Shown here one piece after another: positions 45,690 through 57,174 of a stretch of DNA of 64,000 bases (the stretch's first letter is position 1; every line of letters begins with the position of its first letter). Location: contig JAPEHQ010000021.1 of assembly GCA_027405735.1 (NCBI GenBank), positions 496,001 to 560,000 on the forward strand, written 5' to 3'. The notes beneath the pieces were generated by a model, which searched no databases, was not told the origin of the DNA, and was given only the letters and a program-made list of their open reading frames with translations. Source of the stretch: Mucor racemosus (lineage: Eukaryota; Mucoromycota; Mucoromycetes; Mucorales; Mucoraceae). The position numbers and the translations under genes are program-made.

Positions 45690-47245
45690 ATATTAGAAAA
45701 ATCTCTTATTTTTAAGATTTACAAGGCTTATAAGCGGAATATTAATTTCAAAAATTATTTTTGTCCAGATCATCAATTTTGACATTTTTTAATTTTTTTT
45801 TTCTGATTTTGCAAATCTAGAGTTAATTATACTACCAATTATAAAATCAAAAAATATAAACATGTACAAAATTTAGCACTCTATTTGCTCAATAAAAAAT
45901 ATCAATATTTTTATTGCAAAATATTACATGAAAATCCTTTAACCAAAAAACCGTTTTTGGGCCAAAAGTGCAAAGTTTCATTACTTAACATTTGATATTA
46001 AGCTTTTATAAAATGTGCATTACTTGTGGCTACAATTTTCTCTCACAATGTAGTATATTTAAACGTCGATTTTGGTATCAAAATTTGATTTTTCTATTTT
46101 TTGATCAAAATCATGAGTGTTGGTAAGGATAAAATGATCCCCGAAAAATGTCCGCTACAAAGTCTGAATTTTCAGACTGTATATGGTTCAGTGTAAGAAA
46201 AGTTGAAAAAAACGCCTTTTTATTTAAAATTTAGATATACTGTACCATCGTATAAGAGACGACTTAGTCGTCCAATTTTGCTATGCTCAATTATGACTTC
46301 GCTCTACGGGCTCGCTTTTGCAATTTTTTAATAAATGTATGATATGACAGACGGTTTGTCTGGTAGAAAAATGTATATTTTATGATAATAGATACTGCCT
46401 ATTTTTTTTTAGTTTATGGTTCATGCGCCCTAATGCTGCTTTTACATTGGGTGAAATGTGCAATTTAGCAGGGTTTAATTGCGCTAAATAATGTGAAGCC
46501 TTGAAAATCCTTTTCTACGGATGTTGTTTCTTTTTTGTTTTTATATTCCAAGGATATGTTCACCGTTTGATAAGGCATATCAGACTATCAAGCTGGTATT
46601 CTTTTTTTTTATCTGAATACGCATGCTAACATAATAAGGAACTAATGTTTTTAATATAGATAGCAGTCTATATTAGAGACTGGTATTTTTATTTAATTAC
46701 ATTCTAAGATCAAATATCATTATTTAGTGCTGTATTTTTGGACGTATTTCCTCATTATTTACTGTACCGGATCAAATCACAGGCAATGATATTTATATCT
46801 ACTCAATCAAAAGCTAGAACTGGCTACAAGCCCACGAAATGTTCCAGAAAAGTGATAAGATTTCAAATGATATAGAAACAAAAAAAAGAATAATCTAATC
46901 CCTTGTCTAATAACCATAGTTTTGATCGTAGCTATACTTGAAAACAAATCTGTTTAAAGCTGACAATCGTAAACTAAAATAGTCAATTTAAAAATGGTTA
47001 ATTTGTTTAAATTTGATGTGCGATAAAGTAACATCTATAATCTTAGATTTGGTCTGCATATAAATTTAAGCAGTAAGTGTTATTTAAGTTTATTCTCGAG
47101 CAAAAACCATTGTTACTGTAGATATTATACCTATAAACATATTTACAAAAAATGATCATAATCGTAAATATATTAGCTCTTGGTATAGTGTGCAGCCGAC
47201 CTGGGCACAACAAAATTATTTTATGTAGCACAGGTCAGCCATAGT
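45690..47245 (+). repeat. Dispersed repeat family B, copy 4 (5' truncated)
   Basis: Starts at AAATCTCTTATTTTTAAGAT, without the dynein piece, and runs parallel to copy 3 to about 47180, then jumps to the family C terminal block (GTGCAGCCGACCTGGGCACA, 47185-47245), missing about 330 bp of C. With copy 3 it flanks the decayed Gypsy remnant in direct orientation. Confidence 0.8.
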
Positions 47246-47769
47246 AATAGGTGAGGATTGGTTGAAGAAAGATTGTTGTTGTTGTGTCCTCAGATCTGTG
47301 TACATTTCTTGGTTAAGATTACGACACAGTTTGACGTGATAAGTACTACATTGCTGTGCATAATGTTATAAAGCTCAGTTTATACTGTACATATTGAGAA
47401 ATGTGGAACTACTTTGTGTCACCTAGACTTAATTGCATATATATATATATATATAGACTCATTTTGGATTAGTCATATAATTAGAGAATGTAAATATAAA
47501 AGAAGATGTTTCGATCTTATAATAAAGTTCTTTAGTTATCATGTGCTCTTTCATTTTATAATAGTTTTCCTTCATTTTTATAAAATAATTTAGTATATAT
47601 TTTAGCTTCGAGATTAATATAATCTCCTGGCGTAACAAATGTTCTTGTTTGTAAATTAGATATTTATCAAGAAAAATAAATAAGGATGTAAAAAGGAAGA
47701 AAGACCTATGATAATTCTGCAAAGAATTATGGAAAGATTTCTTTGTAGTATTTATAGAAACATTTGAGG
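47246..47769. other. Intergenic DNA between repeats
   Basis: AT-rich, with a (TA)n run at 47438-47454 and a GTT run near 47275. No gene. Confidence 0.4.
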
Positions 47770-48150
47770 TGAGTATGACTGCTGGGAATCATTATAATGT
47801 TAATTTGGTTTGTTACAAGCACCATACTTTATCACCTTCTACAGTATCAATACATCTTACAATCTATTGACTACGACTTGCAGACATGCATTGAAGTGCA
47901 AAGTCTTGATACCGGATATAAGAAACTCCTCCTACCATACTCAGTTTATCCAGCAACTAGCAAGAACGCTTGGACCTCAATTACGATTGATCCATTTCAA
48001 TTCATAGATTACTATCAAACAGGTCTAATGGTTCGATAGTATCTTAAATTACATCTTAGGATCTCAGTGTCAAATAAATATAAAAAGCCATACTTTTATA
48101 TCATCTAAATTAAACGATATCTCGTTTTTATTATACCGTTGTAGGACTGA
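47770..48150 (+). repeat. Dispersed repeat family D, copy 2
   Basis: Partner of 25430-25870 on the other strand. Contains ATCACCTTCTACAGTATCAA and ends AACGATATCTCGTTTTTATT. It is followed directly by family A copy 4. Confidence 0.6.
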
Positions 48151-49745
48151 TTCATTACTCATTCTCCTTTAATTGTATTCTTTTTTTTTAAGTATTTTTA
48201 TCAAATATGAAAATATAGGACACAACAGGTGGTTTTATTGGACAGAAATATCATGTTTTGCTGATGGTTTTCTCAATTTACAGTGTTCTGTAAAAGTAGA
48301 AATACATAAATTTTTGTGCAGGATATATTTAAATCTACCATCATGTATAATTGAAGATTAGTTGGATCAATATTCAAAAGCATAGAATTTTTTTTCCTGC
48401 AGTTGTAAGTATTAGTTTATTATTTTGTAAAACTTAAAACTCATTATGCAAAGCTTAATTTCAGTATTCACAAGATAGATCTAATTGCTTGCTATTCTGC
48501 ATTTTTTGTTTTAGCAAAAAATATTAATTTTTGGTCGAGATAACCAAAATAATAGGTCTTATCACAGCTTAAAATCTATCATAACGGGGTTCCAAAATTT
48601 ATTTGTTGAAATGAACGAAAAATAATTCAAAAAAAAACAAAATCGTTTAATGGCTGATGAGCTGCAAAGTAAGTCGACCTAGCATATTAAATAGCTTTCG
48701 TACAGTTTTAGATTCTGCATCCATCTAAATAAAAATCAAACAAACATTTCACATTAAATTTGGCGTAAAATACAATTAAAATTTTGGACGTTTCTGAAGA
48801 TACTCATTACTTTTAATAAACATAATTAAAATCTAAGTAATGGAAAGGATGTGCAAAAAAATTATCTATCGATTGAGCTATTGTGAAATCTTTTAGCTGT
48901 ATTTGTCGTAGAGAAAACAAGATTTGTGTCCAATTTTTTTTTATTCAGAATTTGGGACGAGGGTATACAAGGGGAAAATGGGGCTAATAAATGAAGGTAT
49001 ATTTTTGTACACATTTTTGAGGATATCTCCACGAAAAATCAATATTTTGAAAAAAACTAAATTGGATCCGAGAGAGCTCAACGAGCTCAATGACATGAAT
49101 AAAAAAAAAACTGCTACTCAATTTAACGAACACTCTGAAATATATTACAAAAATGCCAAAAAATGAAAAAAAAATAAAAATGCCAGAATTTTTTTATATT
49201 AGAATATGTTATAGAGCACTTCAAAACAAGTAAGTTTTATTATTAAAAAGTGTTAGTATAGCTTAATTTTCTCTAGAGATATGATGCCTCAAAGTTTTCA
49301 ATCCTTTAGCAGTGAAATACGCGTAAAAAATCTGAAACCTTAGCACTGAAAAATTAATACCAACTGCAAAAAATAGGATATTTCCGGACACTTATTTTTA
49401 GATTAAAGCTGAACATCTCAGGTACATTGGCATATATTTTTTTCTTGGTGTTATTTAGTGAAAAAAAAGGTAGAGCAGGGGTAAAAAGTGGGACCCAGTT
49501 TTCAAGGAAAAAGCAGTGGATTTTACGCGTTTTTAAGTCTTTCGTGAGATATGACATAAATTTAGGAATAGGTGGCATAAAGTGATCAATTTATATCTGT
49601 TTAACAGTGTCTAAGGTATATCCTAGAAAATGTTTAGTATGAGGTTAGTTATTGAAAAGAAGGCACGCTCCGATTTTGAAGCTTGAAAACTTTGAAAATT
49701 GAATTTTTCGAAAACTCAAATTTTACTCGTAAAAACCAAACAAGG
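48130..49745 (+). repeat. Dispersed repeat family A, copy 4 (full, uninterrupted)
   Basis: About 1.6 kb; the reference copy for this family here because it contains neither solo LTR and is not truncated. Key blocks: CTGATTCATTACTCATTC, GTGGTTTTATTGGACAGAAA, GAATTTGGGACGAGGGTATA, GGATATCTCCACGAAAAATC, AGCAGTGAAATACGCGTAA, GTTTAGTATGAGGTTAGTTA. No terminal repeats or target duplications found. Confidence 0.8.
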
Positions 49746-49945
49746 TGTATTTTTATAAAGTGAATACATTTTCTTTTTATTAATTAATTAATGAATTAGA
49801 TTCTTCATTTTGTAGGTTGCATAATGCATGCATATAAATTACTGCATACATAAATGTTGCTTTGTGACAACAATAAATGGCAGTTGACAATTTATTATAT
49901 AATAATGTTTATAAATATAGATAAGTAAAAGTACAGTTAGATAAT

Positions 49946-51182
<1,237 letters not shown>

Positions 51183-51571
51183 TTCGTTAAAACTTGGAAA
51201 AAACAAAAAAGAAAAAGAAAAAAAGAAAAAGAGAAAAAGTAGCAAGGATCCCTTTTGCTTTGAATTATTTCACGTTTTCATTTTATTAAAAATGGAAATT
51301 AAGCAAAAGCAAGAAATTCAAGTTATTGTTACATTGGATTTCTAGTTTGGGGGTCGCTTTTCAAAAAAGAAAGGGGGGGGAGAGAGAGAGAGAGAGGAGG
51401 ATGGTTGATTTTTTTGATTATCAGATCTTTTTTCTTGATTGTTCCACCATTCAAATGTGGAGATATTTTTAACAAGGTGGCTTAAAGGTTGTATTTTCTG
51501 ATATAAAAACAACAAATAAAAATAGTCAAAACGGAAAGTTTTTTTAATCTTCTTCCCATTATTCTAATACT
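51183..51571. promoter_or_regulatory. Shared upstream region of the CaaX-protein and DOHH genes
   Basis: 389 bp between divergent start codons, so both promoters lie here. A G-run with an (AG)n stretch sits at 51371-51396, and long A/T-rich flanks surround it. No firm TATA box; the G-run/GA-repeat is the notable motif. Confidence 0.5.
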
Positions 51572-52737
51572 ATGATCGACCTTGCCACTGTCAACTTTCA
51601 ATATCTCGAAGATTCTCTTTGCAATACTTCTGGTAATGTTCAACTCGCTGAACGTTTCAGATCTTTGTTTACACTCAAGAACATTGCCAATGACCAAGCT
51701 ATTGATATTATTGCCAAAGGTAAGATAGGAATTCAATATAATATGTCAGTTGTATTCATATATACATAAATAGCTCTTGCTGATGATTCTGAGCTTTTAA
51801 AGCATGAGCTCGCTTATTGTCTCGGTCAAATCGGTAATCCCCGTGCCAATGCCACACTTGAAATGGTTTTGGGAGATTTGAAAGAAGCTGAAATGGTTCG
51901 TCATGAGGTAAAGTATTTTGTGTAGAGATGACATTTTATCAGCATAGCCTTAATACATGTACATTTGATTTAGGCTGCTGAAGCTTTGGGTGCTATCGGT
52001 TCTTTGGAATCTCTTCCCATTCTCGAGAAGTATTTAAAGGACGAGAATCAATCTGTAGTAGATACTTGTGAACTTGCTATTGATAAAATCAAGTACGATA
52101 ATGACCCTCAAACTAAGGCTGAAAGAGAAGCTAATAAGAGTCTTTATAACTCTGTGGATCCTGCCCCCCCTACTTCTGATATCAAATCTGTCGAAGAACT
52201 CGAAGCTATTTTGATCAATCCCGAATATAAATTATTTAAGCGTTACAGAGCCATGTTTGCTTTGCGTGAAATTGGTAACACTGACGCAGTCCTTGCTTTA
52301 GCCAAGGGATTAAAGGATAGTAGTGCTTTGTTCCGTCATGAAGTTGCTTATGTTTTTGGTCAATTACAACATCCTGCTTCTGTCCCTGCTTTGACTGAAT
52401 GTCTTCAAGATCAAACTGAAGTTCATATGGTTCGTCATGAGGCAGCTGAGGCATTGGGATCTATTGCTACCCCTGAAGTACTTGTCACTTTAGATCAATT
52501 CAAAAAGGATTCACAACAGGTTGTACGTGAAAGTTGCGCTGTTGCACTTGATATGTACGAATATGAAACTAGGTAATACACAAATATAGTTAGATTCCAA
52601 TGTTTATTTTTCCATTAATATTAACTTATTCATTTATAAATTATAGTGGAGAGTTACAATATGCTAATGGCCTTGAAACTCAACCTACTCAACCTCAAAA
52701 TATGCATGCTCTTAAACTTGCTTCACAATCATCTTAG
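51572..52737 (+). CDS. LIA1: Deoxyhypusine hydroxylase (DOHH)
   Basis: Four exons (51572-51719, 51774-51907, 51974-52572, 52647-52737), 972 bp, 323 residues. DOHH completes hypusine formation on translation factor eIF5A by hydroxylating deoxyhypusine, using a diiron centre. It is a HEAT-repeat protein with two symmetrical halves; the four His-Glu iron-binding motifs are all present: KHELAY (H60, E61), VRHEAAE (H93, E94), FRHEVAY (H216, E217) and VRHEAAE (H249, E250). The linker between halves (residues about 140-170) is acidic and polar as usual. Length equals the usual 300-330. Every intron is GT-AG. Divergent partner is the CaaX-box protein. Confidence 0.98.
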
Positions 52738-53059
52738 ATATAAGAAAAAGTGAATTTTATTACATTTGTACATAACCATAAAGGAAAAAACAAGAACCCC
52801 CTACTCTACCGTATTTTATTTCAAATCATCGCTACTATCATATATCACATTTTTATAGAACTTGATCATAAATGTTTTTATAATAATAATAAAAAAAAAA
52901 GGTTACCTATTGTGTCCAACTAGAGTAATTTACATTTATTATACGTTGTACCAAGGTGCACAAGCTTTTTTGTATTATACAATATTATAGCACCCTTTTT
53001 TATCCTATCTACCTATCCCTTCTTTTTTCCTTCTTCTTTTTACTCTGAAAACATAAATA
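52738..53059. other. Spacer between DOHH and SPA2
   Basis: About 320 bp with the DOHH 3' end and the SPA2 promoter; pyrimidine-rich (TTCTTTTTTCC) just before the SPA2 ATG. Nothing else. Confidence 0.45.
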
Positions 53060-55895
53060 ATGTCTTATTCAAGATCTCCACCTCGCTCACCTTCATCTCA
53101 AGAAGATTGGTTACTAAGAGGACCTCAATCAGCGAAAACTTATTCAACAAGTTCATCCCGTTCTTATTCACACGCCTCGCGTTCGCAATCATTAGCATCA
53201 GCATCCAGTAGAGCTTTTAGTTCTAGCAATTATGAAGGAACAGCAAAGACGTATTACATTGAATTAAAGAGTTATTTAAAGGAATTACTAGAGCAAGGTA
53301 AAATAAAAGGCATTTTTATGATCTACAACCTTAATTTAATTATATAAATGTAAACGAACAATAGAAGCTATTGATGGACCACATCCCCATAGAGTTGCTG
53401 CTCGACAAAAATTAACAAGGTTAAGTAATCTTCAATTTCATGAATTAGCAATGGATGTTTATGACGAAGTGGTTCGACGAAATAAAGACGATAAATTCTG
53501 TGAGTATGATAGGGGTCTAGAACGAGTGCATTTATTGACATTCTATATAAAGTGCCTTTCCTTGCTGTAAAAGAAGAATTTCATCCAAAAAGAAATCAAG
53601 CAAGACAAAAATTAGCTACATTACCAGTTGCTAGATTCCAAGATTTAGCTAGTGATGTTTATTCAGAGCTAACGAGAAGATATCCAAATTTAATCGAAAA
53701 TGATGTAGGACAATAGCTTGTATCCATATAACCTTAATTTAACCAAAAAAAAAATCTAGGATACCTATAGTAATCTTCCACCTATTCCTAAAATACCAAC
53801 ATCGCCTACATACAGTAATAATCCTCAACCCAGTAAATCAACAAATATTATTCCTGTGAAAGGCATGATAAATGTCGAAAATGTTGAAAATAACATTGAT
53901 GATGACAATAAATATAGCAGATCACCTACATCTCCAATAATTACAACAAAAGATACAAAGGATTATTTTAGTAGATCTACAGCTCCATTAAGAAATGATA
54001 GTTATAATGTAAGTTAATTTGCTTCCAAGTTAACCCTAATCCCAACCCTAACCCTATTTTGACGAAAATTAGCCGCAAAACAATGATATTGAAAAAATGA
54101 AATCAGATTATGAATACCAAATCGATATGATGACGAGCAGAATTAAACAATTACAAGATCAAGTTGAAGTAGGCTAAACCATTTAAAAAGCCTAACGATG
54201 AAATTTACATTGAATTCTAGGATAAATCATTGAATAAATCAGATAAAGATTTAATCGATAAACTACAAATGGTAAGCATTGTATATATATATATATATAT
54301 CAAGAAATATACGTTAATATCCATTTCCTATAGAGAGAACAAGAAGACCAAAGAATGATCAGTCAAATGGAAGAACAATATAAAAAATTAAATGACAAGT
54401 ATTTAGTATTAGATCGTGAGTTTAATCAACAGCAAGATGCAGTGCGAAATGTTAAAAAGGAGACAAAAAAAATGCTTGATGAACTAAAGAGACTTGCTAA
54501 AGTCAATGAGGAACTATTCATTGAAAAGGAAAAGTCTGAAAATACAATAAATCAATTAAAAGAAGAAGCAAAAGGATGGCAAATCAAGTATGAAAAGGCT
54601 CGAATCGAATTACGAAGTGTTAAAGGTATGAGCATGAGTTGATAGTCAAGCATAATTACACAAATATTCATAAATATATATATAGCCTCATCTATGATTG
54701 ACTTGGATCATAGCCAAAATATAATCAAGGAGAACTTCCTTCAACCGTCGCGAGATGGCGTTATTCCTCAAGATCATATCCTAACATATCAAGCATATGT
54801 AAATGATTTATTACTAACAGCTAGATCAAGCGATCCCTCACAAGTCATTCAGGTCATGAAAAACATGGTTACTGTTTGCAGATCAATTACAGAAGAGATA
54901 GAGAATCAAGAAGACATGCTGTCCTCAGATACCAAAAAATCGCTGTACGAGTTAAAAACTTGCTTTTCAAATTCTCTCTCTGATCTATTGGTAGCAGCTA
55001 AATACCATGCAAGTGGAATGGGTTTGAATCCTATCAGTCTACTAGATAGATCTGTTGGCCACTTGACTTCAGTGGTAGTAGACTTGGTAAAAATTTTGGG
55101 CATGAACTCTTCTTTTTCTTCAACAACTAAACCGATTACTTCTGCTACTACTGCCACTTCACCAACCAACAAAATCACAACATCTTCCATCTTATCATCA
55201 TTGAATGATGATTCGTATGGAAGCAATAATACTAAAAGATTAGATAACAATAATAGTTATTACAATTCTTCGTCAAATGGTAGATCCAATGGCTCAGTAA
55301 ATAATCATAAAAGCATGACATCTTCAAATGGTGATGAAATACCAAGACCTTCAATGAGATCTGGTTTAGACTCTTTTGTAAGCTACAAGAGCAACAATAA
55401 TAACAATAGTAATAGCATATACTCTTCAAGGAAATACAGAGAGCAAGATGATTTAAGCCCCAATGAACTTGTTGTAAGTATTATAGTAGTGGATACTATT
55501 TAGGAAATTGACACATTTATATATACATTTAGAAATATCTCAAAACTGAAACCGATCATATTGTACAAACTATTCAAAGTTTACTTGCTGCACTCAGATT
55601 ACCTCAACAAAACGGTGAAGCACATGCTGTCATCAATGCACTCCTTAAGATAGTTGCTACTATCTTGGAATTATCCAAGGCAACATGTGAAACTTCTCAA
55701 GGTTACCGATATAAAAATGAATGTGACCCAGTCTTGGACCAACTTGGCAAATGTACTCAACGTATTAATGTGATACAGACCAAGTATTTTGCCAGAGGCG
55801 CAATAGCTACAGCTAACGCAAAACGAGATCTCGCAAAAGAAGCTTACGAAGTGGCTAAATTTACCAAGGAATTAATAACTTTGTTTGAATCATAA
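53060..55895 (+). CDS. SPA2: Spa2-like polarisome scaffold
   Basis: Nine exons (53060-53297, 53365-53499, 53553-53704, 53760-54008, 54073-54168, 54221-54271, 54334-54625, 54686-55473, 55533-55895) give 2364 bp, 787 residues. Spa2 gathers formin, Bud6 and MAPK components at growing hyphal tips. After an N-terminal Ser-rich stretch come two SHD/GIT-type repeats at about residues 85-175: RVAARQKLTRLSNLQFHELA and RNQARQKLATLPVARFQDLA, each followed by DVY-x-E. A long coiled coil follows (exon 7: EEQYKKLNDKYLVLDREFNQ and on), then a helical region, an Asn/Ser-rich linker and the conserved C-terminal domain starting KYLKTETDHIVQTIQSLLAA. The exon count and tiny exons (51 and 96 bp) are unusual but all junctions keep frame. 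Intron 4 carries telomere-like repeats. Confidence 0.95.
54031..54056 (+). repeat. Interstitial telomere-like repeat in SPA2 intron 4
   Basis: Reads TAACCCTAATCCCAACCC then TAACCCTA: four units close to TAACCC, two with one change. It is far from any chromosome end in this window and lies inside an intron. Confidence 0.75.
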
Positions 55896-56539
55896 TAAAA
55901 TTTAATAATGTTATACAGTATAAATATATATATAAATATATAGGTATATATCATTGATATATCATATTTTTAGATGTGAGCTGTTAATAAATCATGCAAA
56001 ATCAGCATTGATGTTTATTTTTAATATGAATTATGATTGTCTCAATACATAAACTTCATCTTTTTGCTTTGACACCAGGCCGTAATTTTATTTTTTCAAC
56101 ATTTTGAATTTTAAAAAGAGTTATTTTGCAATTCCTGTCTATCCTTTTTTTTTTATAATAAAACTAAAAACAAAAATTATCAGATGATAACCAAGTTATT
56201 ACGCTTAAATGCAATGTTTGTTCAATTTTATTCATTATGCTCTATGATGTAGAATAAATTCTTGAAATATCTGAGTCTACATTTTTACTGCTTAAAAGCC
56301 AACGCTTTGCTACTGTAGATCTCGGCGAAAAATAATGATACAGAGCTAATTTTTGGTGATATTTGTTTGTTTTAACATTTTCTTTGATATTCTTGTGTAT
56401 CAGAGATTTTCCAATTTTTGTTTTTTTGTATCCTTGTTGGCTTTACAAAATATTCAGTGTATTAACTATAATGTTTTATATGCCCGATTTATAGCGCTGA
56501 TTTATATCTATCCATAGCAATTTAATTTTCTGGAATATC
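55896..56539. other. Intergenic region after SPA2
   Basis: About 640 bp of AT-rich DNA with a (TA)n stretch near 55922-55950. No gene. Confidence 0.45.
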
Positions 56540-57000
56540 TCAATTTTTGATGGAGAAATTCAAAAAAATTGGTGCACTCAAATATCCTGACATTTTGCAT
56601 GAGTATTCCCAGGTCCTTTTTTTTTTGGATCCCAAAAAAACATACAAATATTTTGATTTCTCCACGAAAAATTTAGCTACAGATGCAAGCAATATCTTGA
56701 TCGGTAGATAATTATGCGGGCTATCGTTTAAAAAGATCAAAATTTAAAATTTGGTTTAAAAGTCAAGAGAAAAATCTTAAAAACCATCAAAATTTTATTT
56801 CAATTTTATGGAACATTTTATGAGAAAAACTCTTTCAAAATTTGTATCACTAGGTGCAGAATTTAATTTTGTACAAAAGACATTTAATTAGCAAGCTCGA
56901 TTTACTTTGCAGTTTTTGCGGATTTAACATTTCAATTTTTTTGATCAATTTTTCTCAGTTTTGTCACCATTTCTTATTTCAATCTCAGATTGCAAACATT
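56540..57000 (-). repeat. Strongly diverged family A copy
   Basis: Reverse complement aligns at about 60-70% by eye with the central part of family A: GCATCTGTAGCTAAATTTTT then CGTGGAGAAATCAAAATATT against CTAGCTACATTTTTCGTAGAG, preceded by ATTATCTACCGATCAAG (compare TATCTATCGATTGAG) and by CTGCAAAGTAAATCGAGC (compare CTGCAAAGTAAGTCAACC). Older than the other four copies, and the only one in gene block 3. Confidence 0.5.
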
Positions 57001-57174
57001 TGGTGTAATTGTGGCATATGAACATCTAATTTTCTAGATGAAAAGTCAATGTTATTCCCAAAAATGAGTAACAAAGAAATCAAAACATTTTACAAGAGTC
57101 ATATAAAGCCATTATATATATCAGTACTTAAAACTTGTCTCAAAAAAAGAAGGGATTCAGCAGTATATTACAGT

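Noticed and set aside
41145..47245. B copies 3 and 4 as true LTRs of the gag-pol remnant
   Set aside because: The 5' ends differ, B and C occur without gag-pol elsewhere, and no target duplication is visible. Kept only as an observation.
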